A stretch of 38,955 bases of DNA from an uncultured Clostridia bacterium (GCA_946493765.1 CAMMAZ010000020.1:1-38955), one strand, 5' to 3'. Shown: positions 24,941-33,567, numbered from the stretch's first letter. Notes: generated by a model not told the origin, from the sequence alone. Translations and numbers: made by a program.

Positions 24941-25216
24941 TTATTTTAAAAGCAATTCATAGGTAAAGCGTCCCATGCATTTTTTCAGCAAAAGCCATGC
25001 CAGCAGCGCACACACGGCGCCTACTGCTAAAAGGATCCAAGCGTTGATGAGCAAAACGCCGGTGAACTGTCCGGCGATCAATAAAATCACCGGAATGATC
25101 AAAAACACTGCGCTCTGCTGGGATTCCTCCACGCTTTTCGCCTTCGCCGAGCCGCGCACAATCAGCGTGATGGCGATCAGTGCAATGGCCGGCGATACCA
25201 ACAGCATACGAGCCAT
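24941..25216 (-). pseudogene. C-terminal remnant of an ABC-2 type transporter permease
   Basis: Open frame of 91 codons. The sequence (SPAIALIAITLIVRGSAKAK, VEESQQSAVFLIIPVILL, then GQFTGVLLINAW and a final helix) matches the end of NatB/YhaP-like ABC-2 permeases, which are about 350-400 aa. A TAA precedes the first Met by 14 codons and no ribosome site is seen, so the N-terminal three quarters are gone. It sits downstream of an intact ABC-2 exporter of the same strand and probably marks a deleted transporter. Confidence 0.72.
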
Positions 25217-25261
25217 TTGACGGCAGGCAGCAGCAAATGACCTGTCAGAATAATGTTAGGT

Positions 25262-26398
25262 TCACTTTGTCAGTCGCGCAAGCGTTAAATAGCCTGTGAG
25301 CGTCACAAAAGCGTAGAGAACCATTTGCAGCAAAAATTGCTCGTCGTGGACCGCGTGAATATAATAATACGGCGGGAACAACATTCCGACCAAACGTAAT
25401 TCTTTCAAGTCCATAAACACAGGACAGACGGCGATCATTATCACCGCCGCAAGCGGCAACAGCATGGCGAGCAGTTGAAGCTTTCTGCAAAACAGACGCA
25501 TAAGTGCACAAAACCCCGTGCAGCATAAAATAAACAACAGCAAAATCAAAAGCTCATAAAACAGTGAAACCGTCACATGACTGAAAAATAACGAAACCAA
25601 CATCACCGCTGCCGCCACAGAAATGGGAATAAACTGACTGCCCAACGCCACAAACGGTTTGGCACGAAAAGACACCCATGAAAATGTTCCCTTCTCTTCA
25701 TCACGCATGTAATACATTGCCGCCGCCAGTCCTGTGAGTACCGTCAATACCGATAAAAGTCCGCGTATCGGCAGCACAAGATAGTTGACGTTTGCGTCCT
25801 GCGTGGATTTTTCGGCATCCATATAGGAAAAAGCAAAGAGATTTTCCGCAGATTGGACGGATTCATAATATTGCAAAAGCTGTTCGTCGCTGCAATCCGC
25901 AAGCGCAGGAACCTGCTGCCGAATAAACTGCAGATATGTCGCCGGAGAGCCGAGCTTAAAAAGCTGACCAAACAGTTTCTCATGTAAAATGCGCAGCAAC
26001 GCCGTTTCCTCTCGTTCCAGGATTCGAACAGCCGGTTGTTCTGTCTTTCCCGTAACCCGGTCTGCAAGCAGTTGCCCAAAATCAGCGCCGAAAATCCATG
26101 CGCTGTCCGCTTTTCCCGATTGAACATATTTCTCCGCCGTCTCCGGTGAATCGCAAACGATGTATTGGATCAGATTTGTTTCCCGCTGCAATGCGTCGAT
26201 AGCCTGCGCCGCTGCGGGATCATTTTGGGTCTCTGCTGCAATCGCAACATGAAGAATTCCGCTAGCTTGTTGCGACACCATTCCCAATAGCAGCGCAAAA
26301 AGGGGAATCAGTGCCAGCACCACAATAAATCCGGCTTTTTTAAACAAGCGTTTATGCAGCAAAAAATACCACGTTAAAAATTGTCGCAGACGTTTCAT
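25262..26398 (-). CDS. ABC-2 type exporter permease, second subunit
   Basis: 378 aa. A membrane helix at about residues 21-42 is followed by a roughly 180-residue extracytoplasmic domain and about five helices (near 210-230, 245-270, 278-300, 305-325, 350-372). This is the ABC-2 membrane (YhgE/NatB-like) architecture. The start overlaps the end of the previous permease as ATGA (26395-26398), so the two are translationally coupled and probably form a heterodimer with the ATPase at 27.6-28.3 kb. Substrate unknown; relatives export peptides, drugs or lipids. Confidence 0.85.
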   Translation of the reverse strand: MKRLRQFLTWYFLLHKRLFKKAGFIVVLALIPLFALLLGMVSQQASGILHVAIAAETQNDPAAAQAIDALQRETNLIQYIVCDSPETAEKYVQSGKADSAWIFGADFGQLLADRVTGKTEQPAVRILEREETALLRILHEKLFGQLFKLGSPATYLQFIRQQVPALADCSDEQLLQYYESVQSAENLFAFSYMDAEKSTQDANVNYLVLPIRGLLSVLTVLTGLAAAMYYMRDEEKGTFSWVSFRAKPFVALGSQFIPISVAAAVMLVSLFFSHVTVSLFYELLILLLFILCCTGFCALMRLFCRKLQLLAMLLPLAAVIMIAVCPVFMDLKELRLVGMLFPPYYYIHAVHDEQFLLQMVLYAFVTLTGYLTLARLTK

Positions 26399-27633
26399 GC
26401 AGCCGCTCTCCTTTTGCGTATTTTTCTATTTCGAATCGCAATTGCTGCCCCCAAAAAAATCACGAAATAAACGCAAAGCCCCAAAAGCGCAGGCCACGCA
26501 GCCTCCCCGCTGATATAGCCGGCAAGATACGTTCTGGCCAGACCTGCCGGCAGCCATACCGCATATTTTTGCATCACATCCGGGAAAAAAGCCATCGGAT
26601 AAAAGCATCCCCCGATATAGCAAAGCACCACCGACACAACGAATTGCGCCAACACGCCGCTGATAAGTTCTGAAACGAGTTCAAACAACAAAAAACCGCA
26701 GCAGCTGACTGTCGCCACAAATGGGATGAGCCGCAGCCACAACGACGGAAGCATTCCGATCGAAAAGTCGGACAGTTCCAGAACTGCAGCGCCGTTTAAA
26801 AACAGCACAGAAATTGGAACCGCCGTTAAGATAAACAACAAAATGAAAAAAGCCGTATATTCACAAAGGATCTGTTTTGCAACATGAATCCTTTTGGAGA
26901 CCAACACACTGTGAAACACCATATCGCTTTTTACCAGCAGCGGCGCGCAGGGTATGTTCAAAAAAAACGCAAACAGCGTAAACAATCCACACAAAAAATA
27001 ACCCGGCAGCGACAGATTGTCGGAAATCCCCAATACTTCCACACGACAAAGTTCCGAACGATCCAGAATAAAATCAATATATTCGATTGCCAGCCGGTCC
27101 ATCATACCGCCTGCTTTCTGGGATAAACCATTCGCTTGCATGGCGTGTTGCAGACCGTAAACTCCTTTTTGCGACGATGAAAGAATATCTGAGACAGCAC
27201 TGGTGATTTCCTCTTTAAACAGCGTGTTCAGACTCAATGCGCCGGAAGTGCTGACAAAACGCAGGCTGAGGATTTCCCCCTGCACCGCTTTTTCCACAAA
27301 GGTGTCCGGGATAACAACATAGGCGGCAATTTCCCCGTCGGTCAACTGCGCTTTAGCATCCGGCTCCTCCAGATAAACCATCTCCATGGCAAAGCGCGAG
27401 GAATCAAACGTTTTGATCGCCTGAATGCCAAATCCCAAATAACTGCCTGCCGTTTCACCGACCACGCCAATTTTAAATTTTTGTTTATCCGCTCTACCGG
27501 TATCCTGAGCTAAAATCATATGAAACACAAGCGCCAAGCCGGTGCAGAGCACGACCGACACCGTCAGCACAAACGGCAGCATTTTTGCAATTCTTTTGCA
27601 TTGCAACCAAAAATATAACTTTAAATTTTTCAT
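26395..27633 (-). CDS. ABC-2 type exporter permease, first subunit
   Basis: 412 aa, ATG 27633. A first helix (about 18-42) is followed by an external domain (FKIGVVGETAGSYLGFGIQA, AYVVIPDTFV) and about five or six helices from residue 210 on; the C-terminus is basic (RNRKIRKRRAAA). It is homologous in layout to the next gene. It directly follows the ATPase gene with one base between stop and start. No domain is missing. Confidence 0.86.
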   Translation of the reverse strand: MKNLKLYFWLQCKRIAKMLPFVLTVSVVLCTGLALVFHMILAQDTGRADKQKFKIGVVGETAGSYLGFGIQAIKTFDSSRFAMEMVYLEEPDAKAQLTDGEIAAYVVIPDTFVEKAVQGEILSLRFVSTSGALSLNTLFKEEITSAVSDILSSSQKGVYGLQHAMQANGLSQKAGGMMDRLAIEYIDFILDRSELCRVEVLGISDNLSLPGYFLCGLFTLFAFFLNIPCAPLLVKSDMVFHSVLVSKRIHVAKQILCEYTAFFILLFILTAVPISVLFLNGAAVLELSDFSIGMLPSLWLRLIPFVATVSCCGFLLFELVSELISGVLAQFVVSVVLCYIGGCFYPMAFFPDVMQKYAVWLPAGLARTYLAGYISGEAAWPALLGLCVYFVIFLGAAIAIRNRKIRKRRAAA

Positions 27634-27634
27634 A

Positions 27635-28303
27635 TCAAAATGTTTTTACCAGCGCATGCACATCGCCGTCATACGCAAAAGGCTGTGCCTTTCCGTCCTT
27701 GAGTACATACCACACATCGCACAAATCCAATTCGCTCGCATCGTGCGTGGCCAACAGCAAAATTCCGCCCTGCGCCTTATAGCGCGTCAAATAGGCAACA
27801 ATATTTTCCCTGCAAACAAGATCTAACGCGGCGGTCGGCTCATCCAGCAAGAGAACAGGCGGATGCTTTGCCACCGCGCAGCCAATCGACAAACGCTTTT
27901 TCATGCCGCCTGACATTTTATACACCGGTGTCTTTAAAAACGTATGAATCCCCAACATGGCCAACACACCGTCGTCCAGTTCCTTTTTCATCTGCGCCGC
28001 GCCATACCATAACAAAAGATTGTCTTTTGCTGTTAATTCCTCCATTAATGGCGTACCCTGCGGCACATAACCTACCAGCTGCGTATGAAGCGCCGGTTTT
28101 TTGAAAAGATTCATTCCGTCACATAAAAAAGAGCCACTTTGCGGCTTTTGAACGCCTGCGAGAATAGAAAGCAGCGTAGATTTTCCACAGCCGTTTGCCC
28201 CTAAAATTCCCGCGCACATGCCGCTGTGCAGACTAAAGGTAATGTCCCTTAGCACTTCCTTACGTTTAAACCGCTTTTGAATACCTTTCATTTCAACTAA
28301 CAT
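27635..28303 (-). CDS. ABC transporter ATP-binding protein
   Basis: 222 aa from ATG 28303 (GGAG about 9 bp upstream); an in-frame ATG at 28345 lies within the intergenic hairpin region. Walker A GANGCGKST, Q-loop VGYVPQGTPL, signature KMSGGMKKRLSIG, Walker B PVLLLDEPTAALD and H-loop LLATHD are all present, so it should hydrolyse ATP. It powers the two ABC-2 permeases encoded next. A terminator-like hairpin lies just upstream and there is little room for a separate promoter, so expression may depend on read-through from the zinc-ribbon gene. Confidence 0.92.
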   Translation of the reverse strand: MLVEMKGIQKRFKRKEVLRDITFSLHSGMCAGILGANGCGKSTLLSILAGVQKPQSGSFLCDGMNLFKKPALHTQLVGYVPQGTPLMEELTAKDNLLLWYGAAQMKKELDDGVLAMLGIHTFLKTPVYKMSGGMKKRLSIGCAVAKHPPVLLLDEPTAALDLVCRENIVAYLTRYKAQGGILLLATHDASELDLCDVWYVLKDGKAQPFAYDGDVHALVKTF

Positions 28304-28326
28304 AGGCAAAACTCCAACAAAAATAC

Positions 28327-28358
28327 CGGCGCCGATCCTTCGCATCCAATCGGCGCCG
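28327..28358 (-). terminator. Hairpin between the repeat protein and the ABC exporter genes
   Basis: CGGCGCCGAT (28327-28336) and ATCGGCGCCG (28349-28358) form a 10-bp stem with a 12-nt loop. On the minus strand GTATTTTTG follows, so it is a plausible intrinsic terminator, and on the plus strand TTTTCAGTTTTTA follows. It ends 23 bp before the ATPase start codon. Confidence 0.75.
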
Positions 28359-28379
28359 TTTTCAGTTTTTATGTATACT

Positions 28380-30365
28380 TTAAATCAGCGGTGTAGTCGC
28401 ATTTTCATAACCATAGCCATAATCGTCGGTTCCGTAATCGTAACCATAGCCGTAGTCGTAATCATCGGTTCCGTAATCGTAACCATAGTCGTAGTCGTAA
28501 TCATCGGTTCCGTAGTCATAACCATAGTCATAATCGTAATCATCGGTTCCGTAATCGTAACCATAGTCGTAATCATCGGTTCCATAGTCATAACCATAGT
28601 CGTAGTCGTAATCGTCGGTTCCGTAATCCGATTCAAACACGGAGTCTGTGCCGAACGCAGCTTTGATCTGATCAACCAACTCGTCGGGAATACCGGCTCC
28701 GCGCAGTTTGGCGCAAAATCCTTCAACATCTATTTGCTCTGCCCACGATGCCATCTCGGTCACGTTGTTGCCGTCGATCGCCGTTTCAGGTATTGAAACG
28801 GATCCAGGTTTCCCGGTCTCTGTCTGTGCCGTTAATCCGATCAGAAGTTCATCATTTGTCAAAAAACGAACGGACAAATTGCTTTTATCCTGATCGCCGC
28901 CGCAGTCAATTTCCAGTGCGGGATTGAGCAACCGAATGACGCTGGCCGCTTCTGATCCCATCTCCTCATACAGTGCATTTCCCAACCGAACACGGAAAAT
29001 ACCGCTGAGCATACCATTCGCTGCAAGTTTTGCATTGTAGTTTTCGAAATCCATTTCAAAATAACTGCTGCCGCCGACTTTCAGATTACAGTCACCGCTG
29101 TAAGTATCACTTTTTACCGTGCCGCTTCCGGATATCGAAACAGCTTCATCCGTGTTTGCGCCGATTTCTCCCATGAATTCAAACTGATCTCCCTTTTCTA
29201 CCATTCCGTAGGAAAAAATCTCAGTTCCCATCACACGTAGGGTTCGACCGATAATCACATCTCTTCCATTGATATAATTGGTAATCTCGATCGTTTCCAT
29301 CGCGTCGGTATCTTCTGATTGCAGTTCTTCCGATTCCTGCATTTCCGTTAATGCATGGTCAATATACTCAACAAACAGTTCATAAAGATTTTCGCTGTCA
29401 ACTTGCCCCGATTCCGACACGACATTCTGCAATCCTTCGATCAGCTCTTTGATATCTTCGTCCACCCGGGCTGTCTCCAGCACCGCTTTCACCATACGAA
29501 AAACGTCATCTTTCGTAATTTCACAGGTCAAAACCGTGCAGTTCTGAGAAATGTCGCCGATCGTTAATGTGTCTTTATGCTGTTCAACGTCTCCTATATT
29601 TTGAACAATCACTTCCAGATATTTTTCCAACAATTTTTCAAACGTTTTCTCATCCGGCAAAACACTGGAAATCATCTTGAAATTGTTAAAAACCTTTTCC
29701 ATATCGACGTTCAAATCGACGCCGTTAAAGGCAATATAGGATGCATTTAACTCAGGTACTGCAAACAACAGCCGATTGTTAGGTATATCCGCAATCAAAT
29801 CAGCGGACACAAGCGCCTCGCCATCGACACCAATTCCCATTTTAACGTTGTACACATCGTCCCGCAACGTCACATTCTGGGCAAAAATCATATTTTCAAG
29901 CCAGGAAAAATCCATTTCTTCTCCTGTGGCGCTGCTGAACAACCCAGAAAAATTCTCGCCGACTTCAACGGAAAATTGTGTGTTCACCGACTGATCCGAC
30001 ATGTCGAAAGCATTGCGCAAATTTCCATAAAGTCCAGTAAGCGCGTTGGCGGTACTATTTTTAGAGTTGGCCTCAACATACTGAAGATAGTCCTGCGCGG
30101 ATCCAAAGCTGCGGATGCAAAATGCGCGAATCCAGCCAAGGTTGAAAAGAATTGCCGCCGCCACAACCACGGCCGGAACGGTAATCCATAAAAATTTCTT
30201 CCATTTTTTCTTTACCCGCAAAGGCTGATCTTCCTGTTGTGTGTCTAAAACCGTTTCCGTCTCATCCGGCTGCGCGGCATCGGCTTGCGTGTCGACACGC
30301 GCCTCGGTCTCAGAAGACAAATCCGCCGTTTGCGCCTGTGTGAAATCTGCTTTTTCTCCGACCAT
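28380..30365 (-). CDS. Membrane-anchored protein with Tyr/Asp/Gly tail repeats (downstream part of an amber-interrupted zinc-ribbon protein)
   Basis: 661 aa if started at ATG 30365, which has no ribosome site. In the same frame, ten codons further upstream, is a TAG, and before it the zinc-ribbon segment. The order is an acidic, Thr/Glu/Asp-rich linker, a basic KKKWKK, one transmembrane helix (about residues 58-80), a long external domain with DUF-like repeats of beta structure, and a C-terminal run of six DYGTDDYDYDYGY-type units (listed separately). Family members with a zinc ribbon, one helix and an external domain are common in Clostridia; function unknown. It is likely expressed only with read-through of the TAG or is a decaying gene. 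Confidence 0.75.
   Translation of the reverse strand: MVGEKADFTQAQTADLSSETEARVDTQADAAQPDETETVLDTQQEDQPLRVKKKWKKFLWITVPAVVVAAAILFNLGWIRAFCIRSFGSAQDYLQYVEANSKNSTANALTGLYGNLRNAFDMSDQSVNTQFSVEVGENFSGLFSSATGEEMDFSWLENMIFAQNVTLRDDVYNVKMGIGVDGEALVSADLIADIPNNRLLFAVPELNASYIAFNGVDLNVDMEKVFNNFKMISSVLPDEKTFEKLLEKYLEVIVQNIGDVEQHKDTLTIGDISQNCTVLTCEITKDDVFRMVKAVLETARVDEDIKELIEGLQNVVSESGQVDSENLYELFVEYIDHALTEMQESEELQSEDTDAMETIEITNYINGRDVIIGRTLRVMGTEIFSYGMVEKGDQFEFMGEIGANTDEAVSISGSGTVKSDTYSGDCNLKVGGSSYFEMDFENYNAKLAANGMLSGIFRVRLGNALYEEMGSEAASVIRLLNPALEIDCGGDQDKSNLSVRFLTNDELLIGLTAQTETGKPGSVSIPETAIDGNNVTEMASWAEQIDVEGFCAKLRGAGIPDELVDQIKAAFGTDSVFESDYGTDDYDYDYGYDYGTDDYDYGYDYGTDDYDYDYGYDYGTDDYDYDYGYDYGTDDYDYGYGYDYGTDDYGYGYENATTPLI
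28407..28628 (-). repeat. Six tandem DYGTDDYDY(DY)GY repeats in the coding sequence
   Basis: Six units of 11 or 13 residues (33 or 39 bp; 74 residues in total) starting DYGTDDY. At DNA level the repeats are near-identical, with recurrent CGTAATCATCGGTTCCGTA and CATAGTCGTAGTCGTA. Length differences come from one extra DY or GY pair, as expected from slippage. Composition is almost only Asp, Tyr, Gly and Thr, so the tail is acidic, aromatic and probably disordered. Confidence 0.93.
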
Positions 30366-30392
30366 TTCATTTGGCGCCGCTTCTACAGCAGT

Positions 30393-30518
30393 CTACTTTT
30401 CCGCCTCATCTTGCTTTGCTTGCTGCGCGGGCAGATCCTCTATTACGATCTTCCTGCCGCAATGCGTGCAAAAAGCGGCGTTTTCTTTAATCTGATTTCC
30501 GCAATTTGGACAAAACAT
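30393..30518 (-). CDS. Zinc-ribbon segment, 5' part of an amber-interrupted gene
   Basis: 41 aa from ATG 30518 with GGGGGA 9 bp upstream and a consensus promoter further up. It contains a CxxC...CxxC zinc ribbon (MFCPNCGNQIKENAAFC, THCGRK), then a Gln/Glu/Lys-rich stretch and TAG at 30395-30393. The frame continues without another stop into the 661-aa segment. Alone it would be a free zinc ribbon; more likely it is the N-terminus of the long membrane protein. Confidence 0.7.
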   Translation of the reverse strand: MFCPNCGNQIKENAAFCTHCGRKIVIEDLPAQQAKQDEAEK

Positions 30519-30563
30519 TTTGTTTTCCCCCTTGTTTATATATAAAATGTATATTTTTATTAT

Positions 30564-30592
30564 ACTATATCGTATTTTCACAGGATTGTCAA
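30564..30592 (-). promoter_or_regulatory. Promoter of the zinc-ribbon gene
   Basis: Minus strand TTGACA (30592-30587), 17-bp spacer, TATAGT (30569-30564). The intact promoter and ribosome site argue that the gene is still transcribed despite the internal amber codon. Confidence 0.85.
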
Positions 30593-30690
30593 ATATTTTA
30601 TACTATGTGCAATCTCTTGCTTTATGACAACCGACGCCCTACTTTCCGGCGCCATATTTTTGTTTCATTTTTTGCGAATCGGTTAGAGTC

Positions 30691-30719
30691 TTGTGTTTTC
30701 TGTTTTCATATGCTACAAT
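30691..30719 (+). promoter_or_regulatory. Promoter of the nucleoside hydrolase gene
   Basis: TTGTGT (30691-30696), 17-bp spacer, extended TGC-TACAAT (-10 at 30714-30719). Leader about 36 nt. Divergent from the zinc-ribbon promoter with about 100 bp between them. Confidence 0.72.
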
Positions 30720-30761
30720 CGATTCAAACAGATGACTTTACAAACCGAAAGGAAGAATGAG

Positions 30762-31676
30762 ATGGATAAAGAAAATTTATTAAAACGCCTTGCTGTGCCG
30801 GCCGGCATTGTGGATGTTGTGCTGGATACCGACGCTTATAACGAAATCGACGATCAGTTTGCAATTGCATATGCCTTTGCATCGACTGAGCGAATCCGCG
30901 TTCAAGCGGTTTACGCCGCGCCGTTTCATAACGGCCGGTCGACCGACCCGGCGGACGGTATGGAAAAAAGCTATCAGGAAATCCAAAAGCTTTTATCGCT
31001 GATGGGTAAAACGGCGGATGTTTACAAAGGCTCCGAATCCTATCTTGCAGATGAGACAACCCCTGTGATCTCCGCAGCGTCGCAGGATTTAGTTGACCGG
31101 GCGAAAAAATACACGCCGGAAAACCCGTTATATATCGTCGCTATCGGCGCGATCACCAATATCGCGTCGGCTCTGCTTTTTGACCCTTCCATTGCGCAAA
31201 ACATTGTGATCGTGTGGCTTGGCGGTCATGCGCAGCATTATGCGCATACCAAAGAATTCAACATGATGCAGGATTACGACGCGGCGAACGTCGTGTTGAA
31301 AAGCGAAGCGGCATTTGTGCAGCTCCCTTGCAACGGGGTGGTGAGTGAATGCAGAATCTCCAAACCCGAATTGGAATATTGGCTTGTTGGGAAAAATAAA
31401 CTCGCGGATTATTTAGCGCAAAACACAATCCACGAAGCGGACTCCTATGCGCTGGGCAAACCGTGGACAAGGGTGATTTGGGATGTAACGGCTGTGGCGT
31501 GGCTTTTAAACGATCAGAACAGATTTATGGAAGGACGGATCATCAACGCACCGACCGTGACGCACGCGGGGCAATATCTGCAAAATCCGAACGGCAAACC
31601 GATGCAGTATATTTTTCATATCGAGAGGGACGCGCTGATGGAAGATCTGATTCATAAACTAACCCAGGGCGATTAA
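30762..31676 (+). CDS. Nucleoside hydrolase (IU-NH family)
   Basis: 304 aa from ATG 30762 (AAAGGAAG upstream; the in-frame ATG at 30693 overlaps the promoter). The calcium-binding motif VVLDTDAYNEIDDQFAIAY gives D22, D24, D30 and D31, near the N-terminus as in the family. YIVAIGAITNIASAL and IVWLGGHAQHY are further conserved blocks; WDVTAVAW near residue 250 has the late conserved Asp. Such enzymes split ribonucleosides into base and ribose in the cytosol. Single-gene transcript ending in a strong hairpin. Confidence 0.92.
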   Translation: MDKENLLKRLAVPAGIVDVVLDTDAYNEIDDQFAIAYAFASTERIRVQAVYAAPFHNGRSTDPADGMEKSYQEIQKLLSLMGKTADVYKGSESYLADETTPVISAASQDLVDRAKKYTPENPLYIVAIGAITNIASALLFDPSIAQNIVIVWLGGHAQHYAHTKEFNMMQDYDAANVVLKSEAAFVQLPCNGVVSECRISKPELEYWLVGKNKLADYLAQNTIHEADSYALGKPWTRVIWDVTAVAWLLNDQNRFMEGRIINAPTVTHAGQYLQNPNGKPMQYIFHIERDALMEDLIHKLTQGD

Positions 31677-31722
31677 ATCTCACCGTTTTGGACCCGCTCT
31701 TGCCCTCACGGCATATACAAAT

Positions 31723-31759
31723 GCAGGCACGACTGTTCTTGTCGTGCCTGCGTTTTATT
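31723..31759 (+). terminator. Terminator of the nucleoside hydrolase gene
   Basis: GCAGGCACGAC (31723-31733) and GTCGTGCCTGC (31741-31751) form an 11-bp perfect stem with a 7-nt loop, followed by GTTTTATT. Confidence 0.88.
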
Positions 31760-31823
31760 CTCGCCAAAATGCAAATCCATACAGTTAAGGCGTTATTTTC
31801 ATGCAGGATGGACTTTTATTCTG

Positions 31824-32657
31824 CTACTGCACTTCATTTAAATATGGTTTATTTCTTTCTTCTGACTGCAATGAATAAGCACCTTTATAATTCAATTCGT
31901 GCGCAATCAAAAACAAAGCGATCAGCTTATGCGACGGATGGGAATAATATAAAACGCGATTTTCTCCGTTGATTTCCAGTTCTTTTTTATACACAACATG
32001 AAGGGATATAAGGTCATTTAGAACCCTGTCGATGTCACGCGCGCCGATGTTGCATTCATTTGCAAGGACATCGCTTTCAAAAACATAGTTTTTATGTTTT
32101 TTATGAAGATAAATCACCGCGCGCATCGTTTCGCAAGAAGAAAGACACGCAAAAATCCTGCGCATTTCCTCACCGTCGCCGATCGTTTCACCAAATCCGC
32201 ATGCAGGCTCAGGAAATACAGAGAAAAAAGGCGCACGACCGTTGGAAACGAGCGTGAAACCATAGTCATTTACAATATAAGAGGAATTGTGTATATTGTT
32301 TAGCGCGTCGGGATTATAGCTTTCATCCAACAGCATCAGGCAGTTGAACAGCCCCCGCTCAATCTGCCATCCAATATCCCGCGCTACATGAAAACGCTCG
32401 CTGGCGGCAGTTTCTTGCATCAAATGCAAAATTCTTTTTGAAATATCCGCCATGGAAACAGCGCGATTATCAAACAGTTCATCAAGCGACACACCAAGCT
32501 GGTGGGCTAGCGGCACCAGCAAACTTCCGTCGGGATAGGTTTCGCTGGTTTCCCATTTGGATACCGCCTGCGCGCAAACGCCGAGAGCAGCGGCAAGTTG
32601 CTCCTGCGTCAGATTCTTTTCAAGCCGCAGTCTCTTTATATTTTGGGATAAACGCAT
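31824..32657 (-). CDS. XRE-family regulator with a C-terminal sensor-like region (paralogue B)
   Basis: 277 aa from ATG 32657 (GGAGGG upstream; a TTG 15 bp earlier overlaps the preceding gene). Residues 3-60 are an XRE helix-turn-helix (LRLEKNLTQEQLAAALGV, VSKWETSETYPDGSLLVPLA). Residues 75-180 are a possible ligand-binding region and 185-265 a winged-helix-like part (VFESDVLANECNIGARDIDR, ENRVLYYSHPSHKLIALFLI). Architecture and several positions match the gene directly upstream, so it is a tandem duplicate. One base separates the two genes. Confidence 0.82.
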   Translation of the reverse strand: MRLSQNIKRLRLEKNLTQEQLAAALGVCAQAVSKWETSETYPDGSLLVPLAHQLGVSLDELFDNRAVSMADISKRILHLMQETAASERFHVARDIGWQIERGLFNCLMLLDESYNPDALNNIHNSSYIVNDYGFTLVSNGRAPFFSVFPEPACGFGETIGDGEEMRRIFACLSSCETMRAVIYLHKKHKNYVFESDVLANECNIGARDIDRVLNDLISLHVVYKKELEINGENRVLYYSHPSHKLIALFLIAHELNYKGAYSLQSEERNKPYLNEVQ

Positions 32658-32658
32658 T

Positions 32659-33522
32659 TTATTTCCCTCCAATCATTTTGCATCTGCCGTTAAAATTATA
32701 ATTATAGCCTTTGCTCCCGCACATATGCTCATATGCAAGTGTGATGAGCGACAAAATATTTCCGTCGCCAAAGGATTCATAAACTGTGGTTTCGCCGGTC
32801 GCCAAATGCGCCGTTGCCTTCACGCACAGATCAACCTCGCAGGAGGCATCCAAAATCTCTGTTGCCTTATCCTCGGCAACTTGGGTATGCTTTGCGATAT
32901 AATCGGCTGTAAAGGTCTCTGAACAGGCTGTACTGTGGATAAACGCGCAGATTTTCAAGACGTCGGTATCACTTAAAAAAGCAAACAGCTTTGTAATCTT
33001 TTGTTGTTTATCCGCTTGATGGAGCCAATCAAAATCAGCTTTATTGCGCATGAGCATCACTGCGATATTGACATCGTCTGCATTGACAACAAAATCGTAA
33101 AATTCATGTGTTGAAATGCAGGAGCGATCCATTTTATCTATCTTTTCCGGCAGCACGTCCACGCCGTCATTGACGTCATCCTTTTCATTGGAAATTGTTT
33201 TAAAGCTTGCAGGAATAATCGCGCGCACAATATCAAAAGCTTTCAAAACAGATGCTTTACGATCCAGTCCTTCAAATTGGGAATGCATAAAACTTTCCGT
33301 TGATTGCTTTTCCTCCTGCCTGATGCCAAGCAATGCGTCGGTGCTTACATGATAATATTTTGAGAGTTTTGCAAGCATGGAGAGGTTGGGATCGGACGCG
33401 CCGGTCTCCCATTTTGAAATTGTTTTGCCGGAAACCGATAGTGCATGCGCAACTTTCTCCTGCGTTATGCCTTTTGCCGTGCGCAGTTGGATCAATTTTT
33501 CTGCTAAACTGTGTTTGGACAT
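32659..33522 (-). CDS. XRE-family regulator with a C-terminal sensor-like region (paralogue A)
   Basis: 287 aa from ATG 33522 (GAGGTG 7 bp upstream). The frame extends further upstream to 33765 but lacks a ribosome site and overlaps the promoter. N-terminal HTH: LIQLRTAKGITQEKVAHALS, VSGKTISKWETGASDPNLSM. The rest resembles paralogue B: a central region with NADDVNIAVMLMRNKADF and a C-terminal winged-helix-like part ending SLITLAYEHMCGSKG. Probably cotranscribed with B and perhaps forms a heterodimer. Ligand unknown. Confidence 0.82.
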   Translation of the reverse strand: MSKHSLAEKLIQLRTAKGITQEKVAHALSVSGKTISKWETGASDPNLSMLAKLSKYYHVSTDALLGIRQEEKQSTESFMHSQFEGLDRKASVLKAFDIVRAIIPASFKTISNEKDDVNDGVDVLPEKIDKMDRSCISTHEFYDFVVNADDVNIAVMLMRNKADFDWLHQADKQQKITKLFAFLSDTDVLKICAFIHSTACSETFTADYIAKHTQVAEDKATEILDASCEVDLCVKATAHLATGETTVYESFGDGNILSLITLAYEHMCGSKGYNYNFNGRCKMIGGK

Positions 33523-33567
33523 AAGATTCACCTCGCAAAAAATTTCAAGTCCGGATCTTGTGTCTAT

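Noticed and set aside
28388-28630. The regular short repeats as a CRISPR array
   Set aside because: Units are contiguous without unique spacers and keep a reading frame, so they are coding repeats.
28371-28796. Plus-strand frame rich in Ile/Val (IVIIGSVIVTIVVV-like)
   Set aside because: It is the reverse of the Tyr/Asp/Gly repeat coding sequence; the membrane-like look is a by-product of the complementary codons.
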